A DNA stretch of 40,033 bases from Lachnospiraceae bacterium. Its GTDB lineage: Bacteria; Bacillota; Clostridia; Lachnospirales; Lachnospiraceae. Shown here piece by piece: positions 33,171 through 40,033 of the stretch (positions are counted from its first letter, which is position 1; each line of letters opens with the position of its first letter). Both the position numbers and the translations under genes were made by a program. The DNA lies in the NCBI GenBank assembly GCA_030825115.1, contig JAPJQL010000021.1, positions 20,942-60,974 of the forward strand. The letters are read 5' to 3'. The notes beneath the pieces were generated by a model. That model ran no database searches. It was not told the DNA's origin and saw only the letters and a program-made list of their open reading frames with translations.

Positions 33171-34481
33171 ATGGATTTCAACGCAATCAAAGAAGCTGCA
33201 AAAGGTTATGAAGCAAGTATGACCAAATTCCTGCGCGACCTGGTTAAGATTCCGGGCGAGAGCTGTGACGAGGAAGGCCACATCAACCGGATCGCCGAAG
33301 AGATGAGAAGCCTGGACTTCACCAAGGTAGTCATCGACGACATGGGCAACGTGCTGGGTTACATGGGAACCGGCGAGACCCTGATCGGCTTCGACGCACA
33401 CATTGATACTGTTGGTATCGGCAACATCAAGAACTGGGACTTCGACCCATATGAAGGATTCGAAAATGACGAGGAGATCGGCGGCCGCGGTACTTCCGAC
33501 CAGATGGGCGGTATCGTATCTGCTGTATACGGCGCAAGAATCATGAAAGACCTCGGTCTTTTGACCGACAAATATACCGTTCTGGTAACCGGTACGGTTC
33601 AGGAAGAGGACTGTGACGGACTCTGCTGGCAGTACATCATCAACGAAGACAAGGTTCGTCCTGAATTCGTGGTATCCACCGAGCCGACCGACGGCGGTAT
33701 CTATCGCGGACAGCGTGGACGTATGGAAATCCGGATCGATGTAAAAGGCGTATCCTGCCACGGCTCTGCTCCGGAGCGCGGAGACAACGCGATCTACAAG
33801 ATGGCCGACATCCTTCAGGACGTACGTGCGCTGAACGAGAACGACGCAGCAGACGACACTGAGATCAAGGGTCTTGTAAAAATGCTGGATGAGAAATACA
33901 ATCCGGAGTGGAAAGAAGCAAACTTCTTAGGCCGTGGTACTGTTACCACCTCCGAGATCTTCTTCACCTCCCCGAGCCGCTGTGCAGTAGCTGACTCCTG
34001 TGCAGTTTCCTTAGACCGCCGCATGACCGCAGGCGAGACCTGGGAGAGCTGCTTAGAAGAGATCCGCAACCTTCCGAACGTTAAGAAATACGGCGATGAT
34101 GTGAAAGTTTCCATGTATGACTACGCACGTCCTTCCTACAAAGGACTGACCTACCCGATCGAGTGCTACTTCCCGACCTGGGTCATCCCGGAGGACCATG
34201 CAGTGACGAAAGCCCTTGAGGAAGCTTACACAAACCTCTACGGCGACAAACGGATCGGGCCGAAAGAGACCATCGAGATGCGCGAGGCAAGACCTCTGAC
34301 CGACAAGTGGACCTTCTCCACCAACGGAGTTTCCATCATGGGCCGCAACGGCATCCCGTGTATCGGCTTCGGACCTGGCGCAGAGGCTCAGGCACACGCA
34401 CCGAACGAGAAGACCTGGAAACAGGATCTGGTTACCTGCGCTGCTGTATACGCTGCTCTTCCAACACTGTACTGCAAGTAA
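33171..34481 (+). CDS. ygeY: YgeY-type M20 metallohydrolase
   Basis: 436 residues of the M20 peptidase/deacylase family. Metal ligands: H77 and D79 in GFDAHIDT, GRGTSDQMGG, and TVQEEDCDG. The dimerisation domain begins near CHGSAPERGDN. YgeY is the selenium metabolism-linked hydrolase; it probably removes a carbamoyl or formyl group from an amino acid-like intermediate, by inference. GGAGGG lies eight bases before the ATG. It is 32 bases after ygeX. Confidence 0.92.
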   Translation: MDFNAIKEAAKGYEASMTKFLRDLVKIPGESCDEEGHINRIAEEMRSLDFTKVVIDDMGNVLGYMGTGETLIGFDAHIDTVGIGNIKNWDFDPYEGFENDEEIGGRGTSDQMGGIVSAVYGARIMKDLGLLTDKYTVLVTGTVQEEDCDGLCWQYIINEDKVRPEFVVSTEPTDGGIYRGQRGRMEIRIDVKGVSCHGSAPERGDNAIYKMADILQDVRALNENDAADDTEIKGLVKMLDEKYNPEWKEANFLGRGTVTTSEIFFTSPSRCAVADSCAVSLDRRMTAGETWESCLEEIRNLPNVKKYGDDVKVSMYDYARPSYKGLTYPIECYFPTWVIPEDHAVTKALEEAYTNLYGDKRIGPKETIEMREARPLTDKWTFSTNGVSIMGRNGIPCIGFGPGAEAQAHAPNEKTWKQDLVTCAAVYAALPTLYCK

Positions 34482-34503
34482 GAAACAACTGATTCCATAA
34501 CGG

Positions 34504-34533
34504 AAGCGCCGGTTTTTAACCGCACCGGCGCTT
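34504..34533. other. Intergenic hairpin between ygeY and ygeW
   Basis: AAGCGCCGGT and ACCGGCGCTT form a perfect 10-bp stem with a 10-base loop. It is followed by A residues, not T, so it is not a rho-independent terminator on the plus strand. It may protect the upstream mRNA from 3' exonucleases. Confidence 0.55.
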
Positions 34534-34577
34534 ACAAATAAAAAAACAAAAAACAAAAAAATCGGAGGATTATTAAA

Positions 34578-35774
34578 ATGGACAAAACTTTACAGGGCTA
34601 TATCGACAAATTAAACAAATTGAACTTCAAGGAAATGTACGAAGGCGATTTCTTCCTGACCTGGGAAAAGACCGACGACGAGTTAGAGGCTGTTTGGACC
34701 GTAGCTGACGCACTGCGCTACATGAGAGAGAACAACATCTCCACCAAGGTATTTGAGAGCGGCCTGGGCATCTCCTTATTCCGCGACAACTCCACCAGAA
34801 CCCGTTTCTCCTTCGCTTCCGCATGTAACCTGTTAGGTCTGGAAGTTCAGGATCTGGACGAGGGCAAATCCCAGATCGCACACGGCGAGACCGTTCGTGA
34901 GACTGCTAACATGATCTCCTTCATGGCTGACGTAATCGGTATCCGCGATGACATGTACATCGGCAAAGGCAACGCTTACATGCATGAAGTTGTTGATTCC
35001 GTAACCCAGGGCCACAAAGACGGCATCCTGGAGCAGAAACCTACTCTGGTTAACTTACAGTGTGATATCGACCATCCGACCCAGTGTATGGCTGACATGC
35101 TGCACATCATCCATGAGTTCGGCGGCGTAGAGAACTTAAAAGGCAAAAAGCTGGCTATGACCTGGGCTTACTCTCCTTCTTACGGCAAACCGCTCTCCGT
35201 TCCGCAGGGCGTGATCGGCCTGATGACCCGTATGGGTATGGAAGTAGTTCTGGCTCATCCGGAAGGCTACGAGGTTATGCCGGAAGTTGAGGAAGTTGCA
35301 AAACAGAACGCTGAAAAATCCGGCGGTTCCTTCCGCAGAACAAACGATATGGCAGATGCATTTAAAGATGCCGACATCGTATATCCGAAGAGCTGGGCTC
35401 CGTTCGCAGCAATGGAAAAACGTACCAACCTGTACGCAGAAGGCGATTCCGAGGGCATCAAGGCTCTGGAGAAAGAACTTCTGGCTCAGAACGCAAACTA
35501 CAAAGACTGGGCTTGTACCGAAGAGCTGATGAAGACCACAAAAGACGGCAAGGCTCTGTACCTGCACTGCTTACCGGCTGACATCACCGGCGTAAGCTGT
35601 GAGACCGGCGAAGTTGACGCTTCCGTGTTCGACCGTTACCGTGACCCGCTGTACAAAGAGGCAAGCTACAAGCCATACGTAATCGCTGCTATGATCTTCC
35701 TTGCTAAATTTGCTGATCCGGCTGACGTATTAAAGAAACTTGAGGAAAGAAACGCTCCTCGTAAATTCAACTAA
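34578..35774 (+). CDS. ygeW: Knotted carbamoyltransferase YgeW
   Basis: 398 residues. The carbamoyl phosphate-binding motif is STRTR in FRDNSTRTRFSFA, and HCLPAD near 333 is the second substrate loop. YgeW is a transcarbamylase relative with a trefoil knot whose physiological substrate is not established. Its neighbour is a carbamate kinase. The likely role is phosphorolysis of a carbamoylated intermediate to carbamoyl phosphate, feeding ATP synthesis. Confidence 0.93.
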   Translation: MDKTLQGYIDKLNKLNFKEMYEGDFFLTWEKTDDELEAVWTVADALRYMRENNISTKVFESGLGISLFRDNSTRTRFSFASACNLLGLEVQDLDEGKSQIAHGETVRETANMISFMADVIGIRDDMYIGKGNAYMHEVVDSVTQGHKDGILEQKPTLVNLQCDIDHPTQCMADMLHIIHEFGGVENLKGKKLAMTWAYSPSYGKPLSVPQGVIGLMTRMGMEVVLAHPEGYEVMPEVEEVAKQNAEKSGGSFRRTNDMADAFKDADIVYPKSWAPFAAMEKRTNLYAEGDSEGIKALEKELLAQNANYKDWACTEELMKTTKDGKALYLHCLPADITGVSCETGEVDASVFDRYRDPLYKEASYKPYVIAAMIFLAKFADPADVLKKLEERNAPRKFN

Positions 35775-35796
35775 TATCAGATAGACATTTTCTATC

Positions 35797-35831
35797 GGGC
35801 CACCTGCACTTGCCGGTAGGTGGCCCTTTTT
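35797..35831 (+). terminator. Strong terminator between ygeW and arcC
   Basis: GGGCCACCT and AGGTGGCCC form a perfect 9-bp GC-rich stem with a 12-base loop, followed by five T residues. A smaller hairpin (35780-35796) abuts it. It would cut arcC and the permease gene off from most ygeW transcripts. Confidence 0.88.
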
Positions 35832-35871
35832 GTCCTCAAAATTATATCATTTATAAGGAGAAGTAATTATT

Positions 35872-36816
35872 ATGGATAAGAAAAAACGTATCGTCATTGC
35901 GCTTGGGGGAAATGCGCTGGGCAATACTCTGCCGGAGCAGATGGCAGCTGTGAAAATCACCGCAAAAGCAATCGTAGACCTGATTGAAGAAGGCTGCGAA
36001 GTCGTGGTCGCACACGGCAACGGACCACAGGTCGGCATGATCAACAATGCGATGGCAGCACTCTCCCGCGAGAATCCGAACCAGCCAAACACCCCTCTCT
36101 CCGTCTGCGTTGCCATGAGCCAGGCTTACATCGGCTACGATCTGCAGAATGCACTGCGCGAGGAGCTGATCAACCGCGGCATCGAAGATATGCCGGTAGC
36201 CACCATGATCACCCAGATCCGTGTAGACGAGAACGACCCTGCATTCCAGAATCCATCCAAGCCGATCGGACATTTCATGACCGAAGAACAGGCAAAGATT
36301 GCAGAAGAAAAATACGGCTACATCATGAAAGAAGACTCAGGACGCGGCTGGAGACGTGTCGTTGCCTCCCCGAAGCCGGCTGAGATCATCGAGATCGGTG
36401 CGATCCGCTCCCTCGTAAACGACGGACAGATCGTCATCGCCTGCGGCGGCGGCGGTATCCCGGTTACCCGTCAGGGCAACCATTTAAAAGGCGCCAGCGC
36501 CGTTATTGATAAAGATTTTGCAAGCTGCCTGCTGGCAGACCAGTTGGATGCAGATTTCCTGATCATTCTGACTGCAGTAGAAAAAGTAGCGATCAACTTC
36601 GGAAAGCCAGAAGAAAAATGGCTGGATGACCTCTCCGTTGCGGAAGCGAACCAGTACGTGGAAGAAGGCCACTTCGCCCCCGGTTCCATGCTTCCAAAAG
36701 TCCAGGCGGCTGTTACGTTCGCCCAGTCCAAACCAGGACGCACGGCACTGATTACCCTGCTTGAAAAAGCAAAAGACGGTATCCTTGGCAATACCGGAAC
36801 CAGAATCCATCAGTAA
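35872..36816 (+). CDS. arcC: Carbamate kinase
   Basis: 314 residues, typical length. The N-terminus IVIALGGNALG and the segments VVAHGNGPQVGMI and IACGGGGIPV are diagnostic. It makes ATP from carbamoyl phosphate and ADP. In this cluster the partner is YgeW rather than ornithine carbamoyltransferase. A GGAG site precedes the ATG by 11 bases. I find no good promoter of its own after the terminator. Confidence 0.95.
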   Translation: MDKKKRIVIALGGNALGNTLPEQMAAVKITAKAIVDLIEEGCEVVVAHGNGPQVGMINNAMAALSRENPNQPNTPLSVCVAMSQAYIGYDLQNALREELINRGIEDMPVATMITQIRVDENDPAFQNPSKPIGHFMTEEQAKIAEEKYGYIMKEDSGRGWRRVVASPKPAEIIEIGAIRSLVNDGQIVIACGGGGIPVTRQGNHLKGASAVIDKDFASCLLADQLDADFLIILTAVEKVAINFGKPEEKWLDDLSVAEANQYVEEGHFAPGSMLPKVQAAVTFAQSKPGRTALITLLEKAKDGILGNTGTRIHQ

Positions 36817-36830
36817 AAGGAGGCTTACCC

Positions 36831-38171
36831 ATGAAAAATGCAACTGCAAGGCAGCACGCCTCAATCTTTGAGCTAAACGGAATCCCTTCACTCGGTCAGG
36901 CATTCCCGCTGGCGCTGCAGCATGTGGTAGCCATGATAGTAGGATGTGTCACGCCGGCAATTATTATTGCCGGCGTATCCGGTCTGTCCGAAAAAGACAG
37001 CGTGATCCTGATTCAGGCAGCGCTTGTGGTGTCCGCAATCTCCACCTTTCTCCAGCTCTTCCCGATCGGAACGAAAAACGGGTTCAAGCTGGGAGCCGGA
37101 CTTCCCGTCATCATGGGCGTCAGCTTTGCCTACCTTCCTAGCATGCAGGCGATCGCAGGTGATTTCGGACTTCCCGCTATCTTTGGCGCGCAGCTCGTAG
37201 GCGGCGTTGTCGCAATCATTGTCGGCGCCTTCATCAATAAGATCCGTAAATTTTTCCCTCCGCTGATTGCCGGTACCGTCGTATTCACGATCGGTCTGTC
37301 CCTGTATCCGACGGCGATCAACTACATGGCCGGCGGCGTATCCAGCCCGACCTACGGGGCATGGCAGAACTGGCTGGTGGCAATCTTCACCCTTGTCGTC
37401 GTAACGCTGCTGAACCATTACGGAAAAGGGATCCTGAAGCTGGCTTCGATTCTGGTAGGAATCATCGCCGGATACATCTTCAGCGCATTTTTCGGCATGG
37501 TGAGCTTTGAGGCGATCGGCTCTGCCGGTTCCTTCCAGCTTCCGCAGCTTATGCACTTTGGCATCGAGTTCGAGGCATCCTCCTGTGTGGCGATCGGAAT
37601 CCTGTTTGCGATCAATGCAATCCAGGCAATCGGCGACTTCTCCGCCACAACCATCGGCGGATTGGACCGTCAGCCTACCAACAAGGAATTGCAGGGGGCT
37701 ATCGTGGGATACGGATGCACCAACATCCTCGGATGCTTATTCGGCGGGCTTCCAACGGCAACGTACAGCCAGAACGTCGGTATCGTTACGACCACAAAAG
37801 TGGTAAACCGCTGCGTCCTCGGCCTCTCTGCCGCTCTCCTGCTCGCAGCCGGGCTGATTCCGAAGTTCTCTGCCCTGCTGACGACGATTCCGCAGTGCGT
37901 GCTCGGCGGCGCAACCGTCTCGGTATTCGCATCGATCGCCATGACCGGTATGAAGCTGGTTATGACTGCCGATATGAATTACCGCAACACCTCGATCGTG
38001 GGACTTGCAGCCGCTCTCGGCATGGGCGTGTCCCAGGCATCCGCAGCGCTGTCCACCTTCCCGGAATGGGTGACGACGATTTTCGGAAAATCACCGGTAG
38101 TGATTGCGACGCTGGTTGCAGTGATCTTGAACATTATCCTGCCGAAGGATGAACCGAAGGCAGAATCGTAG
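36831..38171 (+). CDS. NCS2 purine (xanthine/urate) permease
   Basis: 446 residues with about twelve to fourteen membrane segments. The family motif QNVGIVTTTKVV and the GDFSATTIGG segment, with the acidic residue used in nucleobase binding, place it in the NCS2 nucleobase:cation symporters. The similarity is to xanthine/urate members (UacT, YgfU, PbuX type) rather than uracil transporters, as judged by context and motif; I cannot separate urate from xanthine by eye. AAAGGAGG lies seven bases before the ATG. It is the last gene of the operon and is followed by a strong terminator. Confidence 0.88.
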   Translation: MKNATARQHASIFELNGIPSLGQAFPLALQHVVAMIVGCVTPAIIIAGVSGLSEKDSVILIQAALVVSAISTFLQLFPIGTKNGFKLGAGLPVIMGVSFAYLPSMQAIAGDFGLPAIFGAQLVGGVVAIIVGAFINKIRKFFPPLIAGTVVFTIGLSLYPTAINYMAGGVSSPTYGAWQNWLVAIFTLVVVTLLNHYGKGILKLASILVGIIAGYIFSAFFGMVSFEAIGSAGSFQLPQLMHFGIEFEASSCVAIGILFAINAIQAIGDFSATTIGGLDRQPTNKELQGAIVGYGCTNILGCLFGGLPTATYSQNVGIVTTTKVVNRCVLGLSAALLLAAGLIPKFSALLTTIPQCVLGGATVSVFASIAMTGMKLVMTADMNYRNTSIVGLAAALGMGVSQASAALSTFPEWVTTIFGKSPVVIATLVAVILNIILPKDEPKAES

Positions 38172-38179
38172 ATTTATGT

Positions 38180-38231
38180 AAAAAAGACCCCCTGCCCCAC
38201 TGATTTATGTGGAGCAAGGGGGGTCTTTTTT
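38180..38231 (+). terminator. Bidirectional terminator after the permease gene
   Basis: A long GC-rich stem flanked by A and T runs (GACCCCC with GGGGGTC, plus an inner CCCAC/GTGG). T runs on both strands allow it to end the permease operon and the small minus-strand gene that faces it. Confidence 0.88.
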
Positions 38232-38256
38232 CTGTTTGATCTATACTTTATACCTT

Positions 38257-38343
38257 TTATGCTTTGTGGATACCGTCACGTACCGCACCAATCACTTCTA
38301 TGCCCAATACCGTAAATGCCAGAATAACCGCTACTGCTGCCAT
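38257..38343 (-). CDS. Predicted 28-residue membrane peptide
   Basis: An ATG at 38343 with AAAGG 8 bases upstream starts a frame ending at TAA 38257. The product is MAAVAVILAFTVLGIEVIG followed by AVRDGIHKA: one hydrophobic helix with a short charged tail. A near-consensus promoter (38380-38407) and the bidirectional terminator frame it exactly, and nothing else lies in the 317-base gap. Tiny membrane peptides of this kind include type I toxins, enzyme-tuning peptides and sporulation factors. Whether it is translated is inferred. Confidence 0.6.
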   Translation of the reverse strand: MAAVAVILAFTVLGIEVIGAVRDGIHKA

Positions 38344-38379
38344 CTTGATCACCTTTCTTTCTCTTCCTCTGATAATATT

Positions 38380-38407
38380 ATTATATCAGAATCCCAAAAA
38401 GGTGCAA
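38380..38407 (-). promoter_or_regulatory. Promoter of the 28-residue peptide gene
   Basis: Minus-strand TTGCAC (38402-38407), 16-base spacer, perfect TATAAT (38380-38385). The ATG lies about 37 bases downstream of the -10. Confidence 0.75.
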
Positions 38408-38488
38408 TCTGCAAACCAGCCAATCTTTTTGTTCCCGCATATCTATTTTTGTGCACAATAAATAATTTTTAGGTTGGCTAAATTATTT

Positions 38489-39871
38489 TTAGTTCGCTAT
38501 CTGGCAACTCTGTTTCTTTGCCATTCTTTGGCGGACCACTACATATGTCACAACATGCGCTGCCACCGTAATCCCCCAGGATACCGGATAGGACCAGTAC
38601 AACACCTCAAGACTGCGGTTCATGGCAAACACGGTAAACAGCCAGATGATCCGGAATGCACAGGCTCCTGTCAGGGACACCAGCATCGGAACAACCGAGT
38701 ATCCCATCCCGCGCAGCCCGCCTACCATCGTCTCCATCCACCCACAGATAAAATACGTGCTGCCGATGATGGCCAGACGATACATCCCAAACCGGATCAC
38801 TTCCGGATCAGAAGAGTAAACGCCGAGCAGTACCTCTCCCGCCAGCACAGCGCCGCTTCCCATGACAACGCCGACCAGTGTGACCAGCCCCAGGCAGTAC
38901 AGCAAGATCCTGGTCATCCTTTTATACTGCCTTGCGCCATAATTCTGGCTGGTAAAGCTGAGAGATGTCTGGTATACCGCATTCATCGAAGTGTAGATAA
39001 AGCCTTCAATATTGGCCGACGCCGTATTTCCCGCCATCGCTATCGCCCCAAAAGAATTGACCGACGACTGGATCAGTACATTCGAAATGGAAAAGATAGC
39101 CCCCTGCAGGCCTGCAGGCAGCCCGATCTTTACAATGGCTTTCAGCTTCGGTTTTACAAGCCTTAAACGCTTCAGATTCAGCCGGTAGCCGCCGTCAGAA
39201 CGGATCAGGCACTGTACGATCAGCACAGCGGAAATGCACTGGGAGATAACCGTAGCAAGTGCAACTCCTGCCACTCCCATCTGAAAACGGATGACAAAGA
39301 TCAGGTTCATGATCACGTTGATCACCCCTGCCGAAAACAGAAAATAGAGCGGCCGCTTGGTATCCCCGATTCCCCGGAGGATTGCGCTTCCAAAGTTATA
39401 GATTAGCGTCGCCGGCATTCCCACGAAGAATATCCGCATATACAGGACAGATAATGGCAATACATTCTCCGGCGTTCCCATCAGCTCCAGGAGCGGTCCC
39501 GCCAGCACGACCCCTATCACGATCAAGATCACTCCACTGATAGCGGCAAGAAGCATAGAGGTATGCACCGTCTCCTCTAAGTCTTTGTGGTTCTGCCCGC
39601 CATAAAATCTGGCAACCAGGACGTTCACACCGATCGACAGTCCGATAAAGACGTTGACCAGCAGGTTGATCAGCGAACTGGTGGATCCCACGGCCGCCAG
39701 GGACTCGCTCCCTGCGAAGCGGCCCACCACAATGATGTCTGCGGCGTTGAATAAAAGCTGCAGGATACCGGACAGGATGAGCGGTATCGCGAACGTTACG
39801 ATCTTGCTGAATATTGGTCCGCTGCACATGTCCATTTCGTAGGATCTGGCGGATTTCTTTTGGATGTTCAT
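38489..39871 (-). CDS. MATE family efflux transporter (third)
   Basis: 460 residues with about twelve hydrophobic segments. The N-terminal pattern ILSGILQLLFNAADIIVVG and the internal repeat are typical MATE features, and it is distinct from the two MATE proteins at 7330-10099. The ATG at 39871 has AAGGGGA upstream at about nine to ten bases. It is a single-gene unit with its own promoter at 39925-39953. Substrate unknown. Confidence 0.92.
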   Translation of the reverse strand: MNIQKKSARSYEMDMCSGPIFSKIVTFAIPLILSGILQLLFNAADIIVVGRFAGSESLAAVGSTSSLINLLVNVFIGLSIGVNVLVARFYGGQNHKDLEETVHTSMLLAAISGVILIVIGVVLAGPLLELMGTPENVLPLSVLYMRIFFVGMPATLIYNFGSAILRGIGDTKRPLYFLFSAGVINVIMNLIFVIRFQMGVAGVALATVISQCISAVLIVQCLIRSDGGYRLNLKRLRLVKPKLKAIVKIGLPAGLQGAIFSISNVLIQSSVNSFGAIAMAGNTASANIEGFIYTSMNAVYQTSLSFTSQNYGARQYKRMTRILLYCLGLVTLVGVVMGSGAVLAGEVLLGVYSSDPEVIRFGMYRLAIIGSTYFICGWMETMVGGLRGMGYSVVPMLVSLTGACAFRIIWLFTVFAMNRSLEVLYWSYPVSWGITVAAHVVTYVVVRQRMAKKQSCQIAN

Positions 39872-39924
39872 AGTAAATTAAATTCCCCTTGTCATTAAAC
39901 ATAAGCTATTGTTAACCGAATTAT

Positions 39925-39953
39925 ACTATAGCACTTTTGTGGGGGGTTGGCAA
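39925..39953 (-). promoter_or_regulatory. Promoter of the third MATE gene
   Basis: Minus-strand TTGCCA (39948-39953), 17-base spacer, TATAGT (39925-39930), about 55 bases before the ATG. Confidence 0.7.
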
Positions 39954-40033
39954 TGGGCTAGCTCACCTGATTCGTAAGCCTAAAATGAAATTTTAAATTC
40001 TACTCCCTTATCCCCCGGTGGAATTTATTCTCG

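Noticed and set aside
34504..34533. Terminator between ygeY and ygeW
   Set aside because: Stem is perfect but followed by A residues, not T, on the transcribed strand.
1..40033. CRISPR arrays, tRNA or rRNA genes, insertion sequences
   Set aside because: No spaced repeats, cloverleaf or rRNA-like stretches, and no transposase or integrase frame was seen.

Overview
The window looks like a chromosomal segment of an anaerobic gut Clostridia, most likely Lachnospiraceae. The evidence is the moderately GC-rich core genes with strong AGGAGG-type ribosome binding sites, the NfnAB pair, the GGGtGRT/NifU-like pair, and the linked selenium/molybdenum hydroxylase maturation genes. No tRNA, rRNA, CRISPR array or transposase gene was seen.

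Layout. (1) 1-1866: one membrane protein gene of unknown function with its own promoter and terminator. (2) About 1868-5432: a visibly AT-richer, apparently acquired stretch. It holds an autoregulated TetR gene with palindromic operators, an ABC exporter gene broken by one in-frame TGA, and a DUF3800 gene preceded by a compact structured RNA with a consensus promoter. The DUF3800-RNA unit is bracketed by a 23-bp direct repeat copied from the 3' end of the next gene, which suggests a small site-specifically inserted cassette. (3) 5423-12543: GGGtGRT/NifU-like pair, two tandem MATE exporters, and nfnA-nfnB (electron-bifurcating transhydrogenase). (4) 12581-13829: folA with a diverged ThyX-like gene. 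(5) 13858-24441, all on the minus strand: a molybdenum cofactor and hydroxylase maturation block (yqeC fused to a GNAT domain, xdhC-like, modE-like, molybdopterin-binding protein, moaC, moaA, MOSC, mogA, yqeB, modABC, mocA-like). (6) 24458-38231: a purine/urate degradation cluster. On the minus strand are hyuA-type hydantoinase, ygfK and ssnA; on the plus strand, from a divergent promoter region, are a YheO-like regulator, ygeX, ygeY, ygeW, arcC and a NCS2 purine permease. A ywaF-like gene sits at its left edge. (7) 38257-39953: a 28-codon membrane peptide gene and a third MATE exporter.

How it fits together. The permease would import xanthine/urate-type purines. Molybdenum enzymes, whose cofactor is built by block 5 from molybdate imported by ModABC, together with YgfK and SsnA would act on the ring. 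The hydantoinase-type enzyme and YgeY would open and trim intermediates. YgeX would split 2,3-diaminopropionate to pyruvate and ammonia. YgeW plus carbamate kinase would recover ATP from a carbamoyl group. The catalytic xanthine dehydrogenase subunits and the selenium-insertion genes are not in the window. The general pathway follows published work on this gene set in gut anaerobes; the individual step assignments are inference.
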